Positions 46,201 to 54,713 are shown, numbered from the stretch's first letter. The stretch: DNA of 64,000 nt from Serripes groenlandicus (GCA_031761405.1 JASEVX010000005.1:8727060-8791059); one strand, 5' to 3'. Program-made: numbers and translations. Notes: a model not told the origin generated them from the sequence alone.

Positions 46201-48330
46201 TGAACGGGTATTCCAAGTTTCAAAGTATTTATGTAATAAACCAAAACGCAAAACTTAACCCACGCAGACGAAGACGACGATCAAGTTACGACAAAAGCTT
46301 GCGCTTAGTTCAATTCAATTCGATTGCGCTTAGTAAATATTTATATGGCAAATACAAACCGTCAATCTAAAATAGTATCGTAGTCGGATATACAGTCATA
46401 CATCATGACATTGACAAATTTACCGTTCAAGCTCCGTTCCGTTCCGATCAGTTGCGCTCCGCTCGCGCTCCAATCCGCTCTTAATGCTTTTTCCCGTTCC
46501 ATTCAAAATTATCGCCTTTTTACGCTCACTGGGAGCGCTTTTTTTTCGATCAAAAGTAGTTTCGTTAAATAATTATTGAGTAAATTGTTGCAACCGCTCA
46601 ATGAGCGAAGCATTCAAGTGATTAGATTTATTTGCATTCATTATGATTGTTTCGTTCAGAGCGCAAAATTCCGTTCCGCTCTTAAGGCGTCCCAACTTCG
46701 TTCCAATCACGCTCACGATCCAATCACGTTCCGCTCAGATTGTCAATTTCATGATGTTCTTAACTGTACATCCGAATAAGGTACTAATTTAAATTCTTCA
46801 AATAAACCAATATTTGTTTAGTTTTACGTACGTTTTATCTATTATGAAAATAATCACTCTTTTCTCAGACGGTTACGTACCCATTGTCATTTATTTAATA
46901 TATGTATTGCTTTACAAATACTTATAATGTTTATATTGCATCAACTTGTTTATTGTTATGCAAATAAAGAACTTGAACTTGATTGAAATATAATTGACCT
47001 CCATATTTATCTTTAAAATATACATTTCTATTGGAGGTAATCTTAGCATGTGATTTAAGCTAGCAGGTATACTATTTTCAACGTATGTGAATTGCTTTTG
47101 GACATCCACAAGAGACGAACATTATCTGTCCGAGTTAGCCTGCGCGGCATGCTTAGGCTGATCCGGGTCGATACTTTACGCAGAGTCCACAATGTTGGTT
47201 TTCTCGCGGGACGGCTCTTATGCATTGTCAATAGATGCATGAACGTGATTAATCTTAATCGTAGTATTGTGTCTGTTTTGTCAGACTCGTGGTGTATAGT
47301 GCACTTTAATCTTAAATCACAAATAACCGAAAGTACGCCATTATTTAACCAGTATATTGTTGCGATAGACAGTTTAACGTGAGACATATTGGAATTTCGA
47401 ACGATATAACAACATGTCAAAAGGAGTAGAAATTGCTATCCATCTGCGCAAATCGAAAAGTTACATATTGTCTCCTACACACCTGTTATATAGTTGATCG
47501 TTCGCCGCTAGGACGAGATGACCGGGTTCATTACCGGGTCGGATCATTACAAAGACATTTACAATTGTAATACTAGCTTGCCTTGGAGTTCAGGATTGCG
47601 GATATAGTCTCACGAAAGATGCACTTCGGTCAAAATAACCTTACAAGCAGTACTGGTTATTGACTAAAGAAACTTCGTGATATGACTGAAATACTAAAAT
47701 ACTGAAATACTGAAATACTTGAAATACTGAAATACTGAAATACTTAATACATTTTTGGATTGTTTACTGCAATTATACATGTCAGTTCGATTCCATAGCA
47801 GAAACAAGAGTTAATTGTAAGAGTAAAACGCTTAATTGCCTTTGCACATATTTGACATAATGCATGTAGTTGTAGAGACAAAACTCTCGAATTTAGCGTT
47901 AGTTTCTGTAGACCGAGTTAGATAGTGTACTACAGGTGTAGATATTCTCAAGATACAGATTTATATATAAGGAAGTCTGAGTAAGATACCATATTCTTTT
48001 CTAAAAAGACCAATTGGTATTTCACTTGATCAGTGTATGTTACTGATACACATGCGACTTTGTTTCTGGAGAGGAGAACTTCTTTACCTTAGTGCAATCG
48101 AATCATATTAAAGAACCTCAGAATGTTTGACAGAACCCCGGACCACTAGGTTTCAGTCCAGCGTGTTTACCACTGAACCACTGGGACAGTCTTTGGACAC
48201 TGTTCGCTATGAATTGTATAAATATACATACCTGATTTTCAACATGTCCTACTGTCATAAAAATACCAATCACAATTAGACAAACAATGGTCACCAAGAA
48301 AGGAACTCTCTTATTGACCATGACGATCAT
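36968..48330 (-). CDS. METTL24-like: METTL24-like membrane-anchored methyltransferase-family protein, six coding exons
   Basis: Coding exons, read on the minus strand, are 48330-48232, 45033-44831, 44171-44046, 42256-42182, 39515-39386 and 37276-36968 (942 bases, 313 codons plus TAG). All borders are AG/GT and all five junction phases agree (0, 2, 2, 2, 0), which chance would rarely give. Residues 1-33 hold a KR-flanked hydrophobic segment (about 9-27), suggesting a type II signal anchor and a lumenal domain in the ER or Golgi. A Ser-rich stem (about 34-85) follows. The family core is ENDGGYHICED (119-129), PCLMYSFG (136-143), a nucleotide-binding-like Rossmann part with DFSFDD (147-152) and YGCYVHSFDPF (158-168), DHQHSEKVTFHSIGIGG, and IDILKIDTEGAEW (214-226), as in METTL24 and FkbM-like S-adenosylmethionine-dependent methyltransferases. 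The substrate is not known to me. The AG directly before the ATG at 48331 suggests an upstream untranslated exon. The introns are full of repeats. Confidence 0.85.
38330..39245 (+). repeat. Irregular tandem repeat in intron 5 of the METTL24-like gene
   Basis: GCATGCAAAACTTTAAACAA-like landmarks recur near 38401, 38533, 38708, 38980 and 39143, with GGTTACTGAGATATG and AGAGTTATCTAACTTGA parts. It ends in a module with CAACGCCGACGCCGACGCAC and CTCTCCATATTCTTCGAATA, GTCGAGCTAAA, which I recall as a common bivalve repeat 3' end. Confidence 0.8.
39386..39515 (-). CDS. METTL24-like: METTL24-like coding exon 5
   Basis: The acceptor TCGTGTTTCAG is followed by TGATGGTCAAAAAG and the donor is CACAG|GTACAG. 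It is 130 bases, entering in phase 2 and leaving in phase 0. It encodes DGQKDHQHSEKVTFHSIGIG and GKDDTNRRILTLNTIKNKL. It is too short to stand out as a frame by itself and was found by domain continuity. Confidence 0.85.
39638..39701. repeat. Short palindromic element, copy 2
   Basis: CAAATCCTATGTTGTGGGTA, CTCAAAAGAATCGTCTCG, then GTGAGTACCCACAACAAAGG, GTTTG. The arms of about 20 bp are inverted. It lies in intron 4 of the METTL24-like gene. Copy 1 is at 33898-33975. Confidence 0.85.
39776..39850 (+). repeat. Weak tRNA-like sequence
   Basis: CGATAGCTAAGTTGGAAACA resembles a tRNA A-box region (TAGCTCAGTTGG) and TGAGTTTGAACTTAAACTC sits where a B box would be. The stems do not close. It may be a decayed tRNA-derived SINE head. 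Confidence 0.3.
39871..39996. repeat. Foldback element with AAATATTGCATGGCTTCCAG ends
   Basis: The left arm AAATATTGCATGGCTTCCAG, then TGTGACAGTA, is inverted as TACTGTCACACTGGAAGCCA, then TGCAATATTT. The arms are perfect for about 30 bp, with a further GTCAACAT/ATGTTGAC match nearer the centre. Confidence 0.88.
40105..40233. repeat. Foldback element with ACCGGTTAACAGT ends
   Basis: ACCGGTTAACAGTATACTGT, TACATGGCACGCGCGT on the left is inverted as ACGCGCGTGCCATGTAACAG, AAACTGTTAACCGGT on the right. The centre holds TGACGTTA and TGACGTCA. It lies 110 bp from the previous foldback, in the same intron. Confidence 0.88.
40240..41430. other. Intron 4 sequence, no gene recognised
   Basis: One small palindrome (AATATTTCGGCCATATGCCT, ATGGCGGAAATATT at 40912-40947). 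No additional exon of the METTL24-like gene is needed here, since exons 4 and 5 join in phase. Confidence 0.5.
41440..42217 (-). repeat. 60-61 bp minisatellite made of exon 4 end, splice donor and intron start
   Basis: Units begin (plus strand GGATCAA) at 41461, 41522, then every 60 bp to 41942, then 42002, 42063, 42124 and 42185. The unit at 42185 is the real exon end. A partial unit lies at 41440-41460. On the gene strand each unit reads CCGATATGGGTGTTATGTGC, ATTCATTTGATCCATT, then GTGAGTGTATATTATTGATC, CCTTT. Units 41522-41942 lack one T of ATTTGATCC, giving 60 bp. That removes the in-frame TGA and opens a 20-residue periodic frame on the minus strand. The first unit and the four from 42002 keep 61 bp. 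Confidence 0.97.
42182..42256 (-). CDS. METTL24-like: METTL24-like coding exon 4 (75 bases), source of the minisatellite
   Basis: The acceptor TTTCTTTCGTTGCAG is followed by AAACCGAAGAG and the donor is CCATT|GTGAGT. Joined to exon 3 it reads YSFG-NRRDFSFDDGVSNRYGCY-VHSFDPF, completed by the first base of exon 5. This supplies the missing Rossmann segment. The last 36 bases of the exon, with the donor and the first 25 intron bases, form the unit of the array at 41461-42184. Reading through the donor gives TTG TGA, an immediate stop. Confidence 0.88.
42455..42765. repeat. Foldback fragments: CAGCAGACGAC patch and GTCCCRCGAGAAAAC element, copy 3
   Basis: ATCTGCCGCAGACGACATTT at about 42459 belongs to the first family. 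At 42578 GTCCCAAGAGATAACCAACA, then CTGCGTAAAGTTTCGACCCC begins a copy of the element described at 15579-15823, in inverse orientation, with a shortened second arm (GTCGGCCCGGATCGGTCTGT) ending near 42765. Confidence 0.7.
42865..42965 (-). repeat. SINE, minus strand, intron 3 of the METTL24-like gene
   Basis: On the minus strand a B-box-like CCCGGGATCGATCCCCACTC is followed by CTCAGTGATAGCTGAAATAG, then GTTAAAAATGGCGTAAAACC and an ATAATAA tail. The 3' part matches the SINE at 52375-52616 (CTCAGTGATAGC, TGTTAAAAGCGGCGTAAATC). Confidence 0.75.
43138..43292. repeat. Foldback element, TTAACCCTTTCCCACAT family, diverged
   Basis: TTAAACCTTTTCCATATACA, then ATGCAGGAGACGACTTTTAA on the left; GCTGTATGTTGCAGTGGCGC, then TGTATGGGGGAAAGG on the right. 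The centre has TTGCCACAATGATT. Confidence 0.6.
43300..44045. other. Intron 3 sequence, no gene recognised
   Basis: Frames at 43245-43472 and 43729-43938 carry no known motif. No other exon is required here. Confidence 0.45.
44046..44171 (-). CDS. METTL24-like: METTL24-like coding exon 3 (DGG..CED and YSFG motifs)
   Basis: The acceptor TATTGTAG is followed by GTACATAGAGAATC and the donor is TTCGG|GTAGGT. It is 126 bases, entering and leaving in phase 2. It encodes YIENLQTRCVRQRHIGNEND, then GGYHICED and KPCLMYSFG, the N-terminal signature of the METTL24-type domain. Confidence 0.85.
44831..45033 (-). CDS. METTL24-like: METTL24-like coding exon 2 (stem region)
   Basis: The acceptor ATGTTTAAG precedes GATGTAAAACAACC (phase 0) and the donor TATGT|GTAAGT follows ELEELYYV (phase 2). 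The encoded stretch is polar and Ser-rich (DVKQPSFSARETEHDNARSS), as expected for a stem between anchor and domain. An ATG at 45042 just upstream of the acceptor could be misread as a start. The join with exon 3 (LYYVYIENLQTRC) matches the family better. Confidence 0.75.
45248..45280. repeat. Perfect 13-bp hairpin bordering the 33-bp array
   Basis: CTCCTAAGACAGT, a 7-base loop, then ACTGTCTTAGGAG. It lies 4 bp before the first array unit. Confidence 0.95.
45284..45868. repeat. 33-bp minisatellite in intron 1 of the METTL24-like gene
   Basis: The unit is close to TTTAATGGGTATTTGTGTTA, CAGTATACAGTCA; about 17 copies. From about 45520 a two-unit (66-bp) higher-order repeat is visible (CTAACAGAATACAGTTATTT alternating with TTACAGTATACAACCATTTA). 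The long Met/Gly/Ile/Val frame read through it is an artefact of a 33-bp unit divisible by three. Confidence 0.95.
45865..45963. repeat. Inverted end of the 33-bp array
   Basis: The array ends GTTACAGTAAAAACTG. After about 45 bases comes CAGTTTTGACTGTTACACAA, then ATACCCATTAAATAACTG, an inverted monomer. The two can pair, so the array is closed by a hairpin on this side too. Confidence 0.85.
46000..47090. other. Intron 1 sequence with a CCGCTC-rich patch
   Basis: 46436-46750 is rich in TTCCGTTCC, CCGCTC and GAGCG words on one strand (CTCCGTTCCGTTCCGATCAG, CTCGCGCTCCAATCCGCTC). A repeat decayed beyond recognition is likely. No exon was recognised. Confidence 0.4.
47113..47213. repeat. Single arm of the GTCCCRCGAGAAAAC foldback element, copy 4
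   Basis: TGTCCGAGTTAGCCTGCGCG, GCATGCTTAGGCTGATCCGG, then ATACTTTACGCAGAGTCCAC and TTTTCTCGCGGGAC. It is almost identical to the right arm of copy 1. The other arm is absent. Confidence 0.85.
47690..47752. repeat. 10-bp tandem repeat (TGAAATACTG)
   Basis: Six to seven units of CTGAAATACT with small length changes. Confidence 0.9.
48118..48200 (-). repeat. tRNA-like sequence, probably a SINE head
   Basis: On the minus strand CCCAGTGGTTCAGTGGTAAA (A-box region) is followed by CTGGACTGAAACCTAGTGGT and CCGGGGTTCTGTC (B-box region). Acceptor-stem pairing is not seen. It lies in intron 1, just downstream of coding exon 1. Confidence 0.5.
48232..48330 (-). CDS. METTL24-like: METTL24-like coding exon 1 (start codon and membrane anchor)
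   Basis: It encodes 33 residues starting MIVMVNKRVPFLVTIVCL and ending GHVENQ. TTTCAG stands immediately before the ATG, so this may be exon 2 of the transcript. The donor is CAG|GTATGT (phase 0). The only long hydrophobic stretch of the protein is here. Confidence 0.75.
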
Positions 48331-48382
48331 CTGAAATTAGAAAGAGATAATACGATTTGTTGATAAGCCATTTCAAAAAATA

Positions 48383-48930
48383 ACAAGAGCACCTCTTGCA
48401 GGTGACTGACGCTCGTTTGATATTATCCTTTTACGTTATATTTATTTTATATAAACAATTGTCAAATTCGGAATGAATATTTACTTATTATAATGACCGC
48501 ACGCAACTGCTATTTTTCAAGTATTGAAACAAGATTTACCGAGTGGAAATAAATCCAAGTTCATATACTTGATAGGTAAGATCTCCACATCGGATAGCTG
48601 TCACAATTAGTCAAGATCATAAGATGAGTCTTGTTGGTGACAGGCAATTAAGTCAACTGTAGCTAACATTATTGAATATATTAGTTTTCCTATGTTTAGT
48701 AACAGTAACCGTGACCCCCAAAACACAATTTTGAAATCAATGTAACAAAAAATGAAGAAACAATGTCCAGTTCTCACAATCAACGAAAATACATAAAACT
48801 TGTAAACAAACCCAGGCCCACTCAGAATCTTTATCGTACAATGTGAAGAAGGGTATTAGATGAACAAGTTTTTTAAATTTCAAAGTAATAGGTTTGATAG
48901 TTCCTATGTAATGCCCTAGTCAGTCACACT
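48383..48930 (+). repeat. Bivalve-type interspersed repeat, interrupted
   Basis: It starts ACAAGAGCACCTCTTGCAGG, TGACTGACGCTCGTTTGA and includes GTGACCCCCAAAACACAATT and GGCCCACTCAGAATCTTTAT. A diverged match of the last part (GGCCACACTCAGCATCCTTA) occurs at 51323-51345, on the other side of the HARBI1-like region. Confidence 0.55.
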
Positions 48931-49388
48931 CATACGGATTATGCGGATGCTATGGATGGCTCTTCAGTATCTATCCCTTCTATCCGTTATGACCCGTATC
49001 GCATCCGCAGAATCCGTAAATGTCCGTATCCTATCTGCATGGTCCGCAGGATCCGCGTCCAAATCTTTAAAAGTTTCAAAATTCAGGCGCGAACGAGTAA
49101 ACCGTAATGATCCGTAATTGAAGCTAACTGAAGGCATGTAACCGTATCTAGTCCGTGTCTAATCCTATCATTCCACAGTCCACCCCAAGGTGTGGACTGA
49201 TACGGTTTTATGCGAATCGTTACCTTTAGTTACGGTTAATGCGTTCTATTAACTTCTTGTGTGACGATCTCTACCACTTTGGCAAACAAAACGAAACGTT
49301 AACTCAGAATTCTGTAAAGGTTTCTCGATATATATATACTGGATGGTCTTCTGACATAACAATTGGTGTCTTCCTAGTTTCACAGACA

Positions 49389-50673
49389 TGGATAACAAAC
49401 GCAGACTGCTCTTGATGTGACTCAGACAGTCCAACATGAACCTCACACTCATCATTGCAAAGCTCTTGCGCAGCAGGATGACACGCCGTCGGGAGAGGAA
49501 GTGGTTGGTCCGCCGTTGGATCACTCTCAGGCCGGAACAGGTAGCGTATGGCAACCTAATGATGCTTTCGAGGAACGAGGATGTGGTGGCGTTCCAGAAC
49601 TTCACCAGACTCACCCCGAGATGTTCCGAGACGTGGTGGAGCGACTCACTCCGAGACTACAGAAGAACGACACATGGTACATAGACACGCAGCAGGTTTG
49701 ACTGAAGGCGGCCATCTGGCTTAGGAGGACTGCTACAAGTCGATGGTGTACCTGTTCAATGTGCGGCACAACACCATCTCAATTATAGTCCGAGACGTCT
49801 GTCAAGCCATTTGGGACGAGAACGGCGACATGGTGGTCACCAACCAGACGACAGCTGACGGGTGGAAAAGGAGGTCGCCGCAGACTACTGCAGCCGGTGG
49901 AACTTTCACCAAGTGCTAGGTGCCTTGGATGGCAAGCACATACCCATCCGGTGTCCTACCCACGGAGGGTACCAGTTCTACAACTACAAGGGGTACAACT
50001 CCATGGTACTCCTAGCCCTCGTTGACGCAAACTACAGGTTCACGAGGGCCCAAGTCGGTGCCCGAGGGGCTGCATCTGATGCCTAGCTGTGGAACGAGTA
50101 GGCTCTGCGAGATGCGTTAATCTCCAACCCCATCGGCATCCCCAAACCTGAACATATGCCTGCCTACGACCGTCAGATGCCGTATTTCATCATCGGGAAT
50201 AACGCATTTGCCATCAACAAGTGGACGACAAAGCCCTTCGCTTCTACGCCTCTGGAACAGAACGAGCGGGTCTTCAACTATCGCCTTTCTCGTGCCAGAC
50301 GATGTGTGGATAGTGCCTTTGGTATACTGGCCAACCGCTGGGGCTGCCTTCTCGCATCCCTCCGACAGGAACCGCAGTACGTAGAGACCACGGTGCTTGC
50401 GTGTGTGACACTCCACAATATGCTGAGGACGGCCTACGCAGATAATTGTGCACTTGGTGACCGTGAGAACGAGCAGCACAACCTCATATCCGGCTCGTGG
50501 AGAGATGATGCTGTTCTGGATGGTTTGGAAAGGCGGCTGTACGTCAACAACACCAGCAGGGAGGCGAAGAGACCGAGACTGTATCTAAAGCACTACTACA
50601 ACGGTGATACCGGATCGATCGGTACCATGGCAGTGGCGTATGGTGCAATGATGGTGCGATGTAATGCTTGCTA
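49389..50673 (+). pseudogene. HARBI1-like: HARBI1-like (PIF/Harbinger) transposase, broken
   Basis: Motifs of the Harbinger DDE nuclease run in order but change frame. The N-terminal part MNLTLIIAKLLRSRMTRRRE, RNEDVVAFQNFTRLTP is at 49436-49640. HNTISIIVRDVCQAIWDENG is near 49767. WNFHQVLGALDGKHIPIRCP (first catalytic Asp) is at about 49892. YNSMVLLALVDANYRF (second Asp) is near 50000. A TAG falls at 50083 within SDA-LWNE. The C-terminal part 50156-50673 is open. The third catalytic residue, normally Glu in V-E-NAFG, is Asp here (RRCVDSAFGIL). The GC content is higher than the surroundings. Terminal inverted repeats were not identified with confidence. It has at least two frameshifts and two stops (TAG at 50083 and 50099), and is inactive. 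Confidence 0.9.
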
Positions 50674-50679
50674 ATTATA

Positions 50680-51640
50680 AGAGTGAGGTCACCATTTCAT
50701 AAACTTGTTAATTGCAAAAGTGGAGTCACCAGTTCATAAACTTATTTGACCTATATTTATTTAGTTGTCCAATTAAGGACAAAGAAATACAGGTATGTGA
50801 AATAAAGGTAATTTTATTAATGGTAAAATAAATCAATTAATATCTCTTGGACCTATGTTGTTTTAATCTTGATCCCACCTGTAAATGAAGGTGAAATAAA
50901 TAAATGTCAAATAAAGGTCAAAGAAATATAGGTGTAAGAAATACATATATGTTCAAAATGCCAATGATGATTGTGGACGTCACCCCTTCTATCCGCAAGG
51001 CATGGACAACAGTCCGTATCTGAAGGTATCTATCCGCATTTAAAGGTACCAGAAGGTAATGTAGGTAAGTAATCCGTATATATCCGTATCTATCCCCATT
51101 GTGTCAATTTAAAGGGAACGTATCTAGCCGCTGATCCGCTGTCAATCGCATAACTTAACAAATGACATTGAAAATAATTTCATTTGACGTAAACTGTACA
51201 GTTTCCTGTCATTTTGACAATATATAAACAAATTACAATCAACACACACTTTTAAAAGAATATATATAAAATTTACAATTAACACACACATAGAACATTA
51301 ATGTTTTTACCCAAAAAAACAGGCCACACTCAGCATCCTTAGCATACAATATGAAGTATTAAGAACTTGATTTCAACCCTTTTCTACACACAGATGCCTA
51401 ATTTTCAAGGCAATTCTGAATTACTGTGTCAAAAATTAATTTGCTCACGACGAAAACATTCTCATATTGTTTCAATGATTTAACATATCGCTCATACATA
51501 GATCTGTCTTTATTATGTGTTGATTTGATATATTAACAAAATGGGTGACAGTCCGCACAATTACCATCACCCCATATAAACATATGTCACCGACAGGACA
51601 GCGGAATGAAAGCATTGTAATCAAAGATTACAAAAATACG
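50680..51640. other. Downstream flank of the HARBI1-like region, no gene
   Basis: Repeated ATCCGTATCTATCCGCA-like words (50985-51110) mirror those at 48940-49170 upstream of the transposase (CGGATTATGCGGATGCTATG, TATCCTATCTGCATGGTCCG). They may be subterminal repeats of the element. AT-rich sequence follows. Confidence 0.4.
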
Positions 51641-51651
51641 GAATCTCATTA

Positions 51652-52281
51652 AGGCCATCGTGGTTTCGCGCTGTCGCCCTAAGGGCGAAATCACGAAAAC
51701 ACGATACACTGACGCAAAAGCACGATCAACTTGGCCGCGATTGAGCGAAAACAGGATGAGAGATCGAGAAAACACGGTGCGAAAAATATCGCGTTATTGC
51801 ACCATTGATATCGTGTTTACGCTTTTTCGCCCTCGATCTACCATCGTGTTTTCCCCAGTATGTGCAGTAAGATATCTGTTTTGAGTCAAGAACATGTTTT
51901 TAAGCATTTACCATTTTGAACACTTAGCACCAAGTCAAACATAACCAAAACCATAATGATATTTTGTTTAACTTCTAGTAAGGTCAGCGTTTCAGTTAAT
52001 GAAAAACCGGCTGAAATGTACTCCCTGATACGCGAATCTAATTCGTCTCCCGTGTTTAAGCATGTCCAACCGGAAGGCGAAAGTGCGATATTAAAATATC
52101 GCGTTTTCGCGCTATTAATATTGTGTTTTCGTGTTTTCGCCCTACTGACCGCGAAGGCGAAACCGCAAAAACACGATAAGAGAACGCGAAAACAAGATGC
52201 GAAAAATCGTGTTTTCGCGTCAATTTATCGTGTTTTCGCGATTTCGCCCTCAGGGCGACAGCGCGAAACCACGATGGCCCT
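51652..52281. mobile_element. Inverted-repeat element of about 630 bp, GC-rich, no coding capacity
   Basis: The left end GGCCATCGTGGTTTCGCGCT, GTCGCCCTAAGGGCGAAATC, ACGAAAACACGAT matches the reverse complement of the right end (GGGCCATCGTGGTTTCGCGC, TGTCGCCCTGAGGGCGAAAT, CGCGAAAACACGAT) for about 75 bp. Inside, CGAAAACACGAT and CGTGTTTTCGC words are repeated many times in both orientations. TAA stands on the outer side of both tips, which would fit a 3-bp target duplication as in PIF/Harbinger elements. No transposase frame is carried. Confidence 0.8.
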
Positions 52282-52374
52282 AACTGGATTCCGTACACAA
52301 CTACTATTAAGTAGTATTCGAGTTATTTTAGATGAACTGTCATTTACAATTTGCTTTATACATGCGGTCTAGTT

Positions 52375-52616
52375 GGAGTTTCGATCGCCTCGGTGTTGTA
52401 GTGAGTGTAGCCTCGAGTGCGGGAGGTCGCAGGTTCGATCAAATACTTACACACTGGTAGTAATGACTGCCCTCCTTGGCGCTCAGTGATAGCATTACGA
52501 CTGGCTGGCTGGTGTCGGGATAAATAGACCAGTAGCATTAGTAACCTACCCAGGAAACGCCGAGATATAACTGAAATGTTGTTAAAAGCGGCGTAAATCA
52601 CTAAACAATCAATCAG
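52375..52616 (+). repeat. tRNA-derived SINE, plus strand
   Basis: The head carries CCTCGGTGTTGTAGTGAGTG (A-box region) and GTCGCAGGTTCGATC (B box). The body has TTGGCGCTCAGTGATAGCAT and GACTGGCTGGCTGGTGTCGG. The 3' end ATGTTGTTAAAAGCGGCGTA, AATCACTAAACAATCAATCA is typical of mollusc SINEs. Confidence 0.85.
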
Positions 52617-52729
52617 CTAGTAGAAGTTTCTACCGAGTTAAATCAACGATTAAATAGAGATCATAAATAGGTCAATAGTTGTTTTCAATATTATTTAACA
52701 ATTAAGCTATCTTTTATGGTTAATTTTTC

Positions 52730-52795
52730 AGTTTGTTGTCACTTTGTTGTCAAATTCGTCTACTGCAGATTTGTTATATGTGGGAAAGGGTTAAT
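52730..52795. repeat. Right half of a TTAACCCTTTCCCACAT foldback element
   Basis: TCGTCTACTGCAGATTTGTT, then ATATGTGGGAAAGGGTTAA. Confidence 0.65.
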
Positions 52796-53184
52796 TATTA
52801 CAAGACAGGTATATGCCGGGTTAACTTGTGCGACCCCTATATCTTTATTGACTCAAATTGTAAGCGTGATTTTCATGTCATCAGGATACTGCCGTTTGCA
52901 TATTTCAACACATACACATAAATATACAACTCTAGTATAAGAAAACATTGTGATGTAGATAGGGAAATGGAATGTTTAACACAGTAACACATATAATAAT
53001 GCAAGTTAGGTCCTTTCTGAAACTAACATCAATTACGAGATGGTAAATTGAAAGCAGAATAAGTAGATGTGTTAATAAGATATAGTTAATTGACTAAAAA
53101 TAGTTCATTATAAATGTTTTCACCAATAAAGAGTTTCCTTCAACGTTTAATAATAGCGTACCTTCCTTTTACGAAAGCCTATAA

Positions 53185-53460
53185 GGCCAATCTGAGATTG
53201 GGGTTTAACGCCGTTTTTCAACAATTTATTCAATCATTTCATGGCGGCAAATTCACCTACCCATGTGTTTCATGGCTTTACTCCACACATCCGTCTTTCC
53301 AAACAACTTGCTCCTTTCGCACGTAGACTGCCCATTTGTGTGGAATACGAATGACGTTTGCTACAGTGACTTTTGTCAAACGTCGGAAAGAATGTTGGCC
53401 GAGCTGGAGTTCGACCTCGCAACACCCAGATTGACGGCTCGGCTCCACGAACCAAGACGG
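53185..53460 (-). repeat. tRNA-derived SINE, minus strand
   Basis: On the minus strand GGTTCGTGGAGCCGAGCCGT, then GTTGCGAGGTCGAACTCC (B-box region), a body with GTTTGACAAAAGTCACTGTA, and the 3' end TTGAAAAACGGCGTTAAACC. The two overlapping frames here are by-products. Confidence 0.7.
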
Positions 53461-53539
53461 AAGAATTATAATGTAATCTTATATATCCCATAAACGGCGT
53501 TATATCGCCTTCTTCCACCTTCATAAGCCTATTATCTGA

Positions 53540-54190
53540 CTAAATGTTCGCGTAATTACGTCTTCCATTCGTGTAACTAATCCTTTCTTTTAAGTTAATA
53601 TGCCTTTCTTCCGCGTAACTACGCTATTTTTCTGCGTTATTTGTTTCCTGTTATAACGCCTTTATTTCGCATTACTTCGCATTTCTTCCGCGGTACCCCT
53701 CTCCCTTTTGTCTGCGTCAATAAACATTTCTTTAGCGTTCCTATGCCTTTCTTCTGCAATAATACGCATTTCGACTGCGTTGATATGCATATTCTTTCTC
53801 GAAACCACGCATTTCTGTCGCGTTATAATGCCTTTATTTCGCGTTATTACGCATATTTCTTCCGCGTTACTCCGCCTTTTGTCTGCGACAATACGCCCTT
53901 CTTCAGCAATATTAATCATTTTCACTGCGTTAATACGCAATTCTTTCGCAATAAAACGCATTTACTTTCGCGCTAGTACGCATTTCTACCGCAATACTTC
54001 GCATTTAGACTGCGATAATACGCATTTAGACTGCATTAATACGCCTTTCTGTCGCGTTAAAACGCATTTACTTCGCATTACTACGCCTTTCTTTTATGTT
54101 TCACATTATAACGCATTTGCTTTGCGTTAACATGCCTTCTTTTGCGTTACGACTTCTTTTTGGCATCGTTACTCCTCTTTTCGCGTTATA
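53540..54190. repeat. Low-order tandem repeat of ACGC(A/C)TTTCTTCYGCGTTA type
   Basis: Units of about 20-25 bp such as TACGCATTTCTTCCGCGTTA recur about 28 times with much variation, giving several false frames on both strands. Confidence 0.9.
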
Positions 54191-54465
54191 GTGACTTTAC
54201 ACTATTTTGTTTTTTAAGATCGGCTTTCGTATCTTTTCTTTAGATTTAAAATCATTTTTCAAACGAGTATGCACTATCTAAGAATTCAAAGATAAATACT
54301 TATCTTATTAAATATCTAATATCAACATAGTTTCTAAATCATGCAATTCCTTTAAATAGTTTTCTTATTTACCACATTGTTTAATAAATAAGCACTTATT
54401 AAGTAGAACAGAACAGAACATATTCTTTATTTACATCTGACTTGAACAAAATGTTCATCGTCATA

Positions 54466-54713
54466 TCGAGGGCTTGGCGTGAAACGGATGTAACTAAAAT
54501 TAGTATTTTTTTACCAAAGTTAACCACGTCGCCATAAAGTCTTTAAAGGTGTTATATTATTTCTCTTGGTAAACAATGGAAATTTAGGTGCCATTGCTTG
54601 TTCTGAGCAATGGCACCTAAATTTGAATTGTTTACAAAAGGGTCAAAATTGTCCCTAATCCAGGGTTTTCAAAATAGGGTTTGAGTTACAACTGTTTCAC
54701 GCCAAGCCCTCGA
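54466..54713. mobile_element. MITE with inverted ends TCGAGGGCTTGGCGTGAAAC, copy 2
   Basis: The ends are TCGAGGGCTTGGCGTGAAAC and GTTTCACGCCAAGCCCTCGA, perfectly inverted over 20 bp. The middle palindrome AAATTTAGGTGCCATTGCTT / AGCAATGGCACCTAAATTT is better preserved than in copy 1 (32818-33068). The lengths are 248 and 251 bp. Both are flanked by AT/TA dinucleotides. Confidence 0.92.

Noticed and set aside
53540..54190. Frames of 99-140 codons on both strands
   Set aside because: They come from the 20-25 bp low-order repeat and have no protein motif.
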